Origin: Rhinopithecimicrobium faecis
Lineage (GTDB): Bacteria; Bacteroidota; Bacteroidia; Sphingobacteriales; Sphingobacteriaceae
Assembly: GCA_017942165.1 (NCBI GenBank)
Contig: JAGKSB010000001.1
Span: forward strand, 186,001 to 250,000
Length of the DNA: 64,000 nt
Direction of reading: 5' to 3'
Below the pieces are notes generated by a model. That model did no database searches, had not been told where the DNA came from, and worked only from the letters and a program-made list of their open reading frames with translations. Positions within the stretch are counted from its first letter, which is position 1; every line of letters begins with the position of its first letter. The translations under genes and the position numbers were made by a program. Below, piece after piece: positions 44,666-53,500 of this stretch.

Positions 44666-47058
44666 TGAGTAAATCAAGTAGTATATATAAGGTTGATAAT
44701 AATAATGATAAATCAGTTAATATTATTGATCTATTTAAATATTTATTGGTTAATTGGAAATGGTTTTTATTATCGATTTTAATTTTCGGTGGCTATTATA
44801 CTTATCAATATGCCAAGACTCCTTTTATCTACAGTCGCCAAGAGACAGTAATGATAAAAACTATCGAAAACTCAACTTCTTCAACTAGATTAACAAGATC
44901 TAGTTATATGTTTAATTCTGTCAATGTAGCCAGCGAAATTCTTCAATTGAAATCTAAAGAATTAATGCGTAATACAATTACTAGAATAAATGCAGATGTA
45001 AGCTATACAGTTAATGAAGGTTTGCGAGAAATTGAACTTTATAATCAAGCTCCAATTCAAGTAAAGTTTCATACCCAAAAAACAGAAGAATTTTTTAGTT
45101 TAACGGTTACTCCATTAAATGACAAACAGGTAGAAATAAGCAATTTATCTAGAGGAGATAAATCATACAAGTTAAAGGTTAACTTAAATCAACCTGTTAA
45201 AACTCCTTTAGGAGATATCACTATTTCAGCGACGAGCTATTATCAATCTGAATCCTTAAATAAGGATTACAAAATAAAGAAAATTCCGAGAGAATCATTA
45301 GTGGGATACTTTTTATCGAACCTTAAAATTGTTCAGATGGAAGAAGACGCATCTTTATTGCAGATCTCATTAGAAGATAAATCCCCTGTAAGAGCCGATG
45401 ACCTAATAACCATGTTAATTACAGTATATAATGAAGATGCTGTGGAAGATAAAAATAGAGTCGCCGTCAATACCTCTGAATTTATAAAAAATCGCTTAGC
45501 AATTATTGAAGCAGAATTAGGTTCTGTAGAGAATAATATTGAATCCTTAAAAACTGGAAATCAAGGTGTTGATGTAAACACAGCATCTAGCATGTATGTT
45601 ACTGAAAATCGTCAATTTCAATCTGCAGGTAATGAGTTAGAGACTCAGATAAAACTGGTTGAAATGATGCAAGATCATTTAAATGATGACAGTAAAAATG
45701 ATGAATTAATTCCGAATAATACAGGATTAGTAGACGTTAATATCGAATCACAGATTAACGAATATAATGCAGTAGTATTAAGAAGAAATCGTCTTATTGA
45801 AGGTAGCAGCTCTGAAAATCCGATAGTTAAAGATTTAAATAAATCTTTAAATGCAATGCGTAATAATATTAACAATGCGGTATCAAATACAATTTCAGGA
45901 TTACGAATTAAAAATAAGAGTATTATGCAGGAAGCCAATCAAGCTCGTAATAAAGCCATCGCTATCCCTGCTAAACAACGTATGATGCTTTCTGTTGAAC
46001 GTCAACAGAAAGTCAAAGAAGAATTGTACTTATTACTTTTAAATAAAAGAGAGGAAAATGCATTAAATCAAGCTATGACGGATGATAATATACGTATTAT
46101 AGATCCAGCCACAGGCTCTGATTCTCCAATTTACCCTATTAAATTCAAGAAAATTATGCTTGGTGTAGGTATTGGATTTTTAATTCCTGCAGTTGTCCTG
46201 TTGCTACTTTTAATGTTAGATACAACAGTTCGTACTCAAAAGGATATTGAAAATGAGCTTTCTGTGCCATTTCTTGGAAATATTCCTTTCGCTTTAAACA
46301 AAAATGATCAAAGTGATGAGGTCATAGTGTCCAGTGAAGGTAGAGACCCTATCAGTGAGGCCTTCCGGATATTACGAACTAATATAGGATTTATGTCGGC
46401 AAGTAAGACACAGCAAGTAATCACATTTACCTCCTTCAATATGGGAGCAGGTAAAACATTTACAGCACTTAACTTAGCGGCTACCTATAATGCTTTACAA
46501 AAGAAAGTATTACTACTGGATTTAGATTTACGTAAAGGTACTTTAAGTGATAAAGTCAAAGCACCAAAAGGTAAAGGAGTAAGTCACTATTTATCTAATG
46601 CCTCCCTTACTGTTGATGATGTCATCATGCCGAACTTTGTAGCGAATACCATCGATTTAATTCCAATTGGTATTGTTGCTCCGAATCCTGTTGAATTATT
46701 ATTAAGCAGTCGTCTCGAGGAACTTATTAAAGAATTAAAAACACGCTATGATTATATTATTATTGATAACGTGCCAATAAATCTCGTTGCCGATGCAGCT
46801 ATTGTTGATAGAATCTCCGAGTTAACAATGTTCGTAATTCGTAGTGGTAAGTTAGATAAGCGTCAATTACCTGAAATTGAAAAATTATATGAAACAGGTA
46901 AATTGAAAAATCTATCCGTTATATTAAATGGTGTAAAATATAGCCAAGGTGGTTATGGATATGGCTATGGTTACGGATATGGTTACGGATACGGATATGG
47001 TTACGGAAATGAAAAGCAAAAAAAAGGCTTTTTCAATTTTTTAACTAGAAAATCATAA
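44665..47058 (+). CDS. wzc: Wzc-like polysaccharide co-polymerase and BY-kinase with Gly-Tyr tail
   Basis: The 797-residue protein has a Wzz domain with transmembrane helices near 33-50 and 496-518 and a long periplasmic coiled-coil region between. The bacterial tyrosine-kinase domain has Walker A FNMGAGKT (591-598), A' LLLDLDLRKG (616-625) and B YIIIDNVP (697-704). The tail near 757-776 is a strict Gly-Tyr alternation with nine tyrosines, the autophosphorylation cluster. Walker A reads NMGAGK rather than the common PGEGKS form. It controls chain length and export through Wza. A second, distinct BY-kinase lies at the right edge of the window. Confidence 0.95.
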   Translation: MSKSSSIYKVDNNNDKSVNIIDLFKYLLVNWKWFLLSILIFGGYYTYQYAKTPFIYSRQETVMIKTIENSTSSTRLTRSSYMFNSVNVASEILQLKSKELMRNTITRINADVSYTVNEGLREIELYNQAPIQVKFHTQKTEEFFSLTVTPLNDKQVEISNLSRGDKSYKLKVNLNQPVKTPLGDITISATSYYQSESLNKDYKIKKIPRESLVGYFLSNLKIVQMEEDASLLQISLEDKSPVRADDLITMLITVYNEDAVEDKNRVAVNTSEFIKNRLAIIEAELGSVENNIESLKTGNQGVDVNTASSMYVTENRQFQSAGNELETQIKLVEMMQDHLNDDSKNDELIPNNTGLVDVNIESQINEYNAVVLRRNRLIEGSSSENPIVKDLNKSLNAMRNNINNAVSNTISGLRIKNKSIMQEANQARNKAIAIPAKQRMMLSVERQQKVKEELYLLLLNKREENALNQAMTDDNIRIIDPATGSDSPIYPIKFKKIMLGVGIGFLIPAVVLLLLLMLDTTVRTQKDIENELSVPFLGNIPFALNKNDQSDEVIVSSEGRDPISEAFRILRTNIGFMSASKTQQVITFTSFNMGAGKTFTALNLAATYNALQKKVLLLDLDLRKGTLSDKVKAPKGKGVSHYLSNASLTVDDVIMPNFVANTIDLIPIGIVAPNPVELLLSSRLEELIKELKTRYDYIIIDNVPINLVADAAIVDRISELTMFVIRSGKLDKRQLPEIEKLYETGKLKNLSVILNGVKYSQGGYGYGYGYGYGYGYGYGYGNEKQKKGFFNFLTRKS

Positions 47059-47065
47059 GCTATTC

Positions 47066-48886
47066 ATGCAATTACGTTTAGATATCCAAGGCCTTCGGGC
47101 CTTGGCTTTTATATTTGTATTTATATATCATTTAAATTCTAATTGGTTGCCAGGTGGCTTTATTGGTGTAGATATGTTCTTTGTAATATCAGCCTATTTA
47201 ATTACCACCATTATCCAGCATCAAAAAAATAATAACAGCTTTAAATTAGTAGATTTTTTTGAAAAAAGAATTAAAAGAATTGTTCCCGCTTATTACATCA
47301 CCTTACTCTTTGTAGCACTTATAGGATCTTACACATTTCTATATATTGATTTGTTCTTGTTAAGAGGAACTATTTTGCGTTCATTACCATTTATTTCAAA
47401 TATCTTCTTCTCTCAGGGAGAATCTTATTTTGGAGCTAAATCAAGTGAAAATCCACTACTTCATACATGGTCTTTAGCCATTGAAATGCAATTCTATTTT
47501 ATTTTACCACTAATTTTAAAGTATATAAATAATAGGTATCTGCTAAAAATATTTATCAGTTTATTTATATTATGTATTTCTTATGGTTGTTATGAGCTAT
47601 ATATTAAAGAAAATGCAAATATGTATTTCTCATTAATAGCGCGATTTCCAGAATTTTTAGTGGGTGTAATTTTTAGTATCTTAACCTTTAATAAGCAATT
47701 CTCTACGAAACAAAGTACTGCGCTTACAGCAGTTGGATTTATACTTATAATAGGAAGCTTAATTTTTATAAATGAGCATGTAAAATTTCTTGGTCTACTG
47801 GCATTAATTCCTTGTATAGGAACAGCATTTTTATTAATAGCTTCCATAAATCCTATAAATAATTTTTTAAGCTACAAACCGTTAGTATATATTGGTGAAT
47901 TATCCTATTCTTTGTACTTATTTCATTGGCCAATTATGGCCTTTATACGATATAAAAATGATAGCTATCAATTTACGCTTTTTGAAATAGTAGAAATATC
48001 ATTGCTAACATTTATTCTAGCATGGATATGTTATACTTACATTGAATCCACTTATAGAAAGCTAAACAATAAATCTTTTATCTATAAGTTTGCGCCCATC
48101 ACTTTATTAATTTTTGTTACATCTTTTTTCTTAATTAAGCTCAATGAAAATAAAAAGATTAAGGAGGAATTTGTAACCTATGTTTTTGGTCTTAAATCAC
48201 ATACACACGATTATGTAGAAACTTTAGGCGATTTGAAAGCTAAAGATCAAGGCATCTTATTAATTGGTGACAGCCACGCCATGAATTTTAAATATTTTTT
48301 GGATAAAGTAGGTCATGAGTTCCAATTTAATTTCAATACCATAACTACTAATTCTTTTATAGCTTTAGATGGCATCGATAGGAATGGAGTTTCTCCAGAA
48401 TTATTAAAGTTATATGACGCTTCAAGAACGCTCATACCAACGACGAAAAAACAAATAGAATTATCTAAATTAATAATTATAAATATTTTTAATAAAAGTC
48501 TATATACTAATCCTTCGTATAGCTTCGCTTTAGAAAAATTAATTAAAAGTCTAAAAAAAGATCAAAAAATACTATTCATTAACACATTTCCTGTCTTTGA
48601 AAAAAATCCGCTAAGGATAAATCATGGAATAATAAAAACTAGTGAATTAGAATTTCTAAAAATTTTACACGATAAGGAAAAAGATAACTTATTATTAAAA
48701 TTAAGTGAAAAATATCCTAATATTTACTACTACGATATTTCAAAAAGTAAGGCATTTAATGATGCCCCATATTATAATGATACAGTGATGTATTACGATG
48801 AAAATCATTTGAATATTTTTGGAACACAAAAACTAGTAGATGATTTAAAAGTTGATTTTTATAAATTCCTGACTTCCATTCAATAA
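47066..48886 (+). CDS. Acyltransferase-3 (OafA-like) with SGNH-like domain
   Basis: The 606-residue protein has about 10 membrane helices at residues 1-360, starting LRLDIQGLRALAFIFVFIYH and GGFIGVDMFFVISAYLI. The C-terminal periplasmic SGNH-like domain has LLIGDSHAMNFKYF and the closing DENHLN (Asp-x-x-His). Such proteins O-acetylate surface polysaccharides: the membrane part moves the acyl group and the SGNH part transfers it. It is the last gene of the operon and is followed by a terminator. Confidence 0.93.
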   Translation: MQLRLDIQGLRALAFIFVFIYHLNSNWLPGGFIGVDMFFVISAYLITTIIQHQKNNNSFKLVDFFEKRIKRIVPAYYITLLFVALIGSYTFLYIDLFLLRGTILRSLPFISNIFFSQGESYFGAKSSENPLLHTWSLAIEMQFYFILPLILKYINNRYLLKIFISLFILCISYGCYELYIKENANMYFSLIARFPEFLVGVIFSILTFNKQFSTKQSTALTAVGFILIIGSLIFINEHVKFLGLLALIPCIGTAFLLIASINPINNFLSYKPLVYIGELSYSLYLFHWPIMAFIRYKNDSYQFTLFEIVEISLLTFILAWICYTYIESTYRKLNNKSFIYKFAPITLLIFVTSFFLIKLNENKKIKEEFVTYVFGLKSHTHDYVETLGDLKAKDQGILLIGDSHAMNFKYFLDKVGHEFQFNFNTITTNSFIALDGIDRNGVSPELLKLYDASRTLIPTTKKQIELSKLIIINIFNKSLYTNPSYSFALEKLIKSLKKDQKILFINTFPVFEKNPLRINHGIIKTSELEFLKILHDKEKDNLLLKLSEKYPNIYYYDISKSKAFNDAPYYNDTVMYYDENHLNIFGTQKLVDDLKVDFYKFLTSIQ

Positions 48887-48935
48887 ATAATAAATAGCAA
48901 CATCTTATCTATGTTGCTATTTATTATTGTTTTTC
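48886..48935. terminator. Bidirectional terminator at the end of the polysaccharide operon
   Basis: The long AT-rich stem AATAATAAATAGCAACAT/ATGTTGCTATTTATTATT around CTTATCT overlaps the stop codons of both convergent genes and is followed by T-rich sequence. Confidence 0.8.
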
Positions 48936-50143
48936 TCATCAATCCAAAGGGACATATACTTCGTGCTTTGCATCGTATGATGCTGCATTACCTGCCCAAT
49001 AAAATTATGCTGCCGATGCACTTTTAAATTAGCTGCTAATAACCTTAACTTTGCTATAAATTCCTTCGCAAAAACTTCTTTTGTATAGAAGGAATTTATA
49101 ATCAGCTTACCATAAGAACCATAGTCTGTAGTACCATCCCCATAGATTCTCGCTGCAGCTTCAGCAAACTCAACCATATCATCTACCACGGCACCATTCC
49201 ACGGAAGATCTTGGCGCATAGCTTCTGCTCCAATGCTTGTCGTAACAGCAGGAGTTCCCGTCTGCATAGCATCAATAAATTTACCTTTCACGCCAGCTCC
49301 AAAAGCTAATGGCGCTACTAATACGCGGTACTTTCCTACCGTAGCACGTGCATCTTCAGCCCTTCCTATAATAAAGAAGCGTTCCTTCGGGTTATGCAGT
49401 TGTAGCACCTTTTGTGAAGCGTAGGCACCATAAATATGTAGATTAGCCGTAGGCACAAGCTTACGTAGCAGCGGCCATACCTCTGACTTTAATCGCTGCA
49501 CAGCGTGCCAATTGGGCTCATGCAGGAAATTCCCGATAAACACAAAATCTTTACGCTCCTCAAAAGGTAGCCAGGAAGCTTCCTCCGAAGCTGTTATTTG
49601 CTCCTCCAGAAAAGGAAGATAGTATAGGATCGAAGGATCGATTCGAAACTGCTGCGTTAACAAGGCTATTTCCAACTCGGAAATTAGTAGAGAGAGATCA
49701 CAGCGTAGGATGGCAGCGAGCTCCCGCTTCGCAGTATCTGTATATAAATCTAGCTCCCCCCCTTTTTTCACCTGCTGCTGCCTAGCCTGACGTAGAAAAT
49801 GTAAATCCTCCGTATCTAAGATTTTCAAGGCGTCGGGGCATTGCTGACTCACACGCCAACCGTACTGCTCCTCCACCATAAAACGGTCAAATAACACCAT
49901 CGCAGGGTTCTCCTGTGCAATAAACCTGTCAAAGGAAGCATCATTTAACACGATGCTCTCCTCCCGAACACCCAGCTCCACCAAAGGATAAGAATATGGG
50001 GACTTCGATGCTGCCGAAGCAAATACCACCTCATAGCCCGCATCCAGAAAAGTATGCACCAACTGCAACATACGCGTACCCGCAGCTGAAGACACTGGCT
50101 CCGGCCACACCAACCCTACTATTAAGACCTTCTCAGCTTTCAT
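48917..50143 (-). CDS. GT-B glycosyltransferase (family 4-like)
   Basis: The 408-residue protein begins KVLIVGLVWPEPVSSAAGTR and has the C-terminal GT4-like core (FVFIGNFLHEPNWHAVQRLK, GAGVKGKFIDAMQTGTP, SIGAEAM). It has higher GC and the opposite strand to the neighbouring operon, so it is probably independent of it, though related to surface glycan synthesis. The donor and acceptor are unknown. It diverges from miaE. Confidence 0.85.
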   Translation of the reverse strand: MKAEKVLIVGLVWPEPVSSAAGTRMLQLVHTFLDAGYEVVFASAASKSPYSYPLVELGVREESIVLNDASFDRFIAQENPAMVLFDRFMVEEQYGWRVSQQCPDALKILDTEDLHFLRQARQQQVKKGGELDLYTDTAKRELAAILRCDLSLLISELEIALLTQQFRIDPSILYYLPFLEEQITASEEASWLPFEERKDFVFIGNFLHEPNWHAVQRLKSEVWPLLRKLVPTANLHIYGAYASQKVLQLHNPKERFFIIGRAEDARATVGKYRVLVAPLAFGAGVKGKFIDAMQTGTPAVTTSIGAEAMRQDLPWNGAVVDDMVEFAEAAARIYGDGTTDYGSYGKLIINSFYTKEVFAKEFIAKLRLLAANLKVHRQHNFIGQVMQHHTMQSTKYMSLWIDEKNNNK

Positions 50144-50168
50144 TTTTTATATCTCTTTTATTATTAGT

Positions 50169-50176
50169 AATTTTGC
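50169..50176 (+). promoter_or_regulatory. miaE promoter -7 box (TAATTTTG)
   Basis: This is a perfect TAnnTTTG match 24 bases before the miaE ATG. Confidence 0.6.
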
Positions 50177-50200
50177 CTTTGCATTACTCAAATACTTACT

Positions 50201-50782
50201 ATGCTCGGACTCAAATTACTTACCGACCCACGTTGGGCAAATATAGCAGAATCAAATTTAGAAGAAATCCTTACTGATCACGCATGGTGTGAACAAAAGG
50301 CCGCTTCCAATGCCATATCATTAATTATGTACAACTCGGAATACGAGGATCTCGTACATGAACTTACTGCAATTGCCATTGAAGAAATGCAACATTTCCA
50401 AATGGTCATAGATATCATCAAAGAACGTGGTTTTTCATTAGGAAAAGAACGTAAAGACGATTATGTTGGGAAATTAATGAAATTTAATAAGAAAGATGGC
50501 AGCCGCAATATGGCTTTTATCGACCGCTTGCTATTTGCCGCAATGATTGAGGCGCGCAGCTGCGAACGCTTTCGCGTGCTTTCACAAAATTTAAAAGATG
50601 AAAAGCTCTCGAAATTTTATTACGACCTAATGGTTTCCGAAGCAAACCATTATACGACATTCCTAAATTTTGCCCGTAAGTATAGCACCGATGTCGATGT
50701 TGATAAGCGCTGGAAGGAATGGCTAGACTTCGAAGGGGACCTTATACAATCTTACGGCAACAAAGAACATATCCACGGATAA
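50201..50782 (+). CDS. miaE: tRNA-(2-methylthio-N6-isopentenyl-adenosine37) hydroxylase MiaE
   Basis: This 193-residue ferritin-like di-iron monooxygenase hydroxylates ms2i6A37 in tRNA with O2. It starts LLTDPRWANIAESNLEEILTD (upstream part), then HAWCEQKAA, IEEMQHFQ, EARSCERF and SEANHYTTF, the E/ExxH ligand pairs. MiaA and MiaB are not in this window. It is monocistronic and divergent from the GT gene. The enzyme requires oxygen, which fits an aerobic host. Confidence 0.9.
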   Translation: MLGLKLLTDPRWANIAESNLEEILTDHAWCEQKAASNAISLIMYNSEYEDLVHELTAIAIEEMQHFQMVIDIIKERGFSLGKERKDDYVGKLMKFNKKDGSRNMAFIDRLLFAAMIEARSCERFRVLSQNLKDEKLSKFYYDLMVSEANHYTTFLNFARKYSTDVDVDKRWKEWLDFEGDLIQSYGNKEHIHG

Positions 50783-50789
50783 TATAAAC

Positions 50790-50833
50790 ATTCGGTTGCG
50801 GAAAAAACAATTTCCGTTTATCCGCAATCGAAT
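50790..50833. promoter_or_regulatory. Hairpin after miaE
   Basis: The arms TTCGGTTGCGGA and TCCGCAATCGAA (one G-T pair) enclose AAAAACAATTTCCGTTTA, with a competing inner GGAAA/TTTCC. No T-run follows, so its role as terminator is uncertain. Confidence 0.5.
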
Positions 50834-50877
50834 TATAAACTAAAAATACCACGAACAAATAAATAGTATATATATCT

Positions 50878-50945
50878 GGATAATATTAAACAAATAATCC
50901 CTATTATTGTAATAGAATCTCTTAGAGATTAAACTAATATTATCC
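50878..50945. promoter_or_regulatory. Nested inverted repeats upstream of the AraC-family gene
   Basis: Perfect 11-bp arms GGATAATATTA (50878-50888) and TAATATTATCC (50935-50945) are 46 bases apart. Between them lie a near-consensus -7 box TATTATTG (50902-50909) and the palindrome AATCTCT-T-AGAGATT (50916-50930). The second 11-bp arm ends 7 bases before the ATG. The layout suggests an autoregulatory operator. Confidence 0.55.
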
Positions 50946-50952
50946 GATAAGC

Positions 50953-51834
50953 ATGAAAGTAATTCAATTTACAGTCCCTGTTTCTAATGAATGGTCCGTA
51001 GTCGTTCAAGAAGATATATTACCCAAATTCTACCAATATTTACATCGGCATGAGGAGCTACAGTTAACCTATATCCTAAAAGGTGAAGGAACATTAATTG
51101 TAGGCAACTATACACAGCCTTTCAAAGAAGACGATATCTACATCATTGGTGCCAATGAACCTCATATGTTTAAAGGTGGCTACACAGAACAAGAGTATGC
51201 CGATGGCAAATCGATCCATGCAGTACATGTGTTCTTTGACCAACATCGGCTAGCCAACTTCCTTGAAACCCCCGAGTTACAGGAAATAAAAAAATATATT
51301 AACTCTCTTCAAGGAAGTATTCAGCTCTCCGAAAAATACGCCCCTTTTATCAAGCCCGAAATCATAAAACTAAAAGATCAATCAGGCTTAGCCAAGCTGC
51401 TATCGTTCACCTCCCTCTTTGATTACCTCGCCAAAGAAGTAAAGATTTCGAAATCTCTGACGACCGGCATTTCCTTAAAAAAATATTCCGAGTCTGAGGG
51501 GATACGCATGAATGATATTTTCCAGTATACCATAGAAAATTTCCATAAAGAGATCAGCTTAGAAAAAATATCGGCTATCGCCCATATGACGCCGCACTCC
51601 TTCTGCAAGTATTTTAAGAAACATACCCGAAAGACCTACCTATCCTTCTTAAATGAAATCCGTATCAATGAAGCCTGTAAGCTGCTACTCGCAGGGACAG
51701 CAGAAAGCATCTCCGCAATAGCCTATAAAACAGGGTTTAATAATGTGATTAATTTCAACCGTGTATTTAAGAAAATTACAGAAGTATCGCCCACAGATTA
51801 CATAAAAATGTATAAATTTAAAAACAAACTTTAA
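50953..51834 (+). CDS. AraC-family transcriptional regulator
   Basis: The 293-residue protein has an N-terminal cupin sensor (HRHEELQLTYILKGEGTLIV then FKEDDIYIIGANEPHMF), where His and Glu residues could hold a ligand or metal. The C-terminal double helix-turn-helix is clear (SLEKISAIAHMTPHSFCKYFKKHT, then ISAIAYKTGFNNVINFNRVFKKI; each quoted in part). The sensor-type cupin usually binds small sugars or aromatics. The MBL-fold gene follows 10 bases later and could be its target. Nested inverted repeats lie upstream. Confidence 0.92.
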   Translation: MKVIQFTVPVSNEWSVVVQEDILPKFYQYLHRHEELQLTYILKGEGTLIVGNYTQPFKEDDIYIIGANEPHMFKGGYTEQEYADGKSIHAVHVFFDQHRLANFLETPELQEIKKYINSLQGSIQLSEKYAPFIKPEIIKLKDQSGLAKLLSFTSLFDYLAKEVKISKSLTTGISLKKYSESEGIRMNDIFQYTIENFHKEISLEKISAIAHMTPHSFCKYFKKHTRKTYLSFLNEIRINEACKLLLAGTAESISAIAYKTGFNNVINFNRVFKKITEVSPTDYIKMYKFKNKL

Positions 51835-51844
51835 TAGCATCCCT

Positions 51845-52972
51845 GTGCGCACAAGAACTTTAAAAAAATTTATGCTTTATATACTTATCCTATTAATAAG
51901 CTTGACACTTGTTGTCCTAGGCTTCTTATATTTTGCTCCAGTATTTGGAGGTAGCCCTAGCGCTACAAGCTTAGCACGCATCAAAACATCTCCAAATTTC
52001 AAAAAAGGAGCTTTTCAAAATCAAGTAAATACCCCCGCACTAACAGAAGGAACCTCCTATGTGCAGGCTTTCTATGAATTCCTATTCAAAAAAGTTGAAA
52101 ATGGAACCCCCACACAGGCTATCCCACATATAAAAACGGACTTAAAGAGTATTCCCTTAGAAAAAGAAGTCCTTATCTGGTTTGGACATAGCTCCTATTA
52201 TATGCAGCTTGCCGGAAAACGAATTCTGGTAGACCCTGTATTTTCCGGGAATGCATCCCCTATTGCGGGGACCACAGAAGCCTTTGACGGCGCCAATAGC
52301 TACCAAGTGGAAGATATGCCACCAATAGATTATTTATTGATTAGCCACGATCATTACGACCATCTCGACTACCAGACAATCATAGCACTCAAGGACCGGG
52401 TAAACCTCGTGGTTACGGGCCTTGGAGTAGCCGGACATTTAGAGCGCTGGGGCTATGAAAGCAAGAAAATTGTAGAAAAAGATTGGTATGAGAGCATACA
52501 GCTGGATAAGGAAATACAACTTATAGCAACCCCTGGAAGACACTTTTCGGGAAGAGGATTTCGTAGAAATAAAAGCCTTTGGCTATCCTTTGTGCTTTTG
52601 ACAAAGAAGCATAAGTACTTCTTAGGAGGAGATTCAGGATATGGTCCTCATTTCGATCAGATAGGACGTAAGTATGGCCCCTTTGACCTAGCAATTATTG
52701 AAAATGGGCAATACGATAAAAAATGGGCGAATATTCACCTGCTACCTCATGAGCAGATGCAAGTCGTCAAAGATTTAAATGCGGCAAAAGTAATGCCTGT
52801 GCACTCCTCAAAATTCAAACTCTCCCAGCATGCATGGGATGAGCCTTTAAGAAAGATCGCAGCAGCAGCTAAAGCGCAAAATATCCCACTAGTGACGCCT
52901 ATAATAGGTGAAATTGTAGATTTAAATCAGTATAACCAACCATTTACAGCGTGGTGGGAGCAGCTTAAATAA
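51845..52972 (+). CDS. Membrane-anchored MBL-fold hydrolase (RomA/NAPE-PLD-like)
   Basis: The 375-residue protein has one N-terminal membrane segment (residues 10-32). Metallo-beta-lactamase fold motifs include IWFGHSSYYMQL, SHDHYDHLD (HxHxDH site), TPGRHFSGRG, GGDSGYGPHF and MPVHSSKFKL. The domain layout resembles the NAPE-PLD/RomA branch, which cleaves phosphodiesters of lipids, but the substrate is unknown. The GTG at 51845 is used; an ATG at 51872 is also possible. It is co-oriented with and close to the AraC gene. Confidence 0.87.
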   Translation: MRTRTLKKFMLYILILLISLTLVVLGFLYFAPVFGGSPSATSLARIKTSPNFKKGAFQNQVNTPALTEGTSYVQAFYEFLFKKVENGTPTQAIPHIKTDLKSIPLEKEVLIWFGHSSYYMQLAGKRILVDPVFSGNASPIAGTTEAFDGANSYQVEDMPPIDYLLISHDHYDHLDYQTIIALKDRVNLVVTGLGVAGHLERWGYESKKIVEKDWYESIQLDKEIQLIATPGRHFSGRGFRRNKSLWLSFVLLTKKHKYFLGGDSGYGPHFDQIGRKYGPFDLAIIENGQYDKKWANIHLLPHEQMQVVKDLNAAKVMPVHSSKFKLSQHAWDEPLRKIAAAAKAQNIPLVTPIIGEIVDLNQYNQPFTAWWEQLK

Positions 52973-53450
52973 GCTGCTTCGACCGACGCTCCATAATAGT
53001 GTTATCACGCCATACACCCCTAAGTTGTGCCGCCTTTTCTTGCGTCCCTAAGATGCGAAAGCCAAATTTCTCATGAAGTTTAATGCTGCGCACATTTTCA
53101 GGAAAGATGAAAGAGAGAATCGTCCATATACACTGACGCTCAGACTCCCCAATAATAAAATCCATTAGTTGGGGACCTAGTCCACGCCCCTGCGCAGCCT
53201 GATCGACATACACAGAAAGTTCTGCAACACCCTGATAACCTGTACGCTGAAGTACCGGAGACAAGGCTACCCAAGCTAACACAAGACCTTCTTCCTCCAA
53301 GACAAAACGTAAGTTTGGAAGATGATCCGCATCCCAGTCCTCCCAGGTAGAAGTCTTCATGGCTAAGGTGATATTTCCATCATCTATAGCTTGCTGATAG
53401 ATGGCAGCCACAGCAGGATAATCTGTGGGCAAAAGATTTCGAATTTGCAT
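52965..53450 (-). CDS. GNAT-family N-acetyltransferase (phosphinothricin acetyltransferase-like)
   Basis: The 161-residue protein starts at ATG 53448-53450 (MQIRNLLPTDYPAVAAIY). The acetyl-CoA-binding site is AELSVYVDQAAQGRGLGPQL. The C-terminal motif VRSIKLHEKFGFRILGTQ matches the PAT/pat-like subgroup. Its 3' end overlaps that of the convergent MBL gene by 8 bases. The amine substrate is unknown. Confidence 0.87.
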   Translation of the reverse strand: MQIRNLLPTDYPAVAAIYQQAIDDGNITLAMKTSTWEDWDADHLPNLRFVLEEEGLVLAWVALSPVLQRTGYQGVAELSVYVDQAAQGRGLGPQLMDFIIGESERQCIWTILSFIFPENVRSIKLHEKFGFRILGTQEKAAQLRGVWRDNTIMERRSKQLI

Positions 53451-53500
53451 AGGTTGATTCGTATAGAGCAGTGAATGAAAACAATAAATAGCTGACAAAA

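Noticed and set aside
46950..47010. DNA microsatellite in the wzc tail
   Set aside because: The codons vary, and the alternating Gly-Tyr tail is a known feature of BY-kinases, so selection on protein is more likely than slippage alone.
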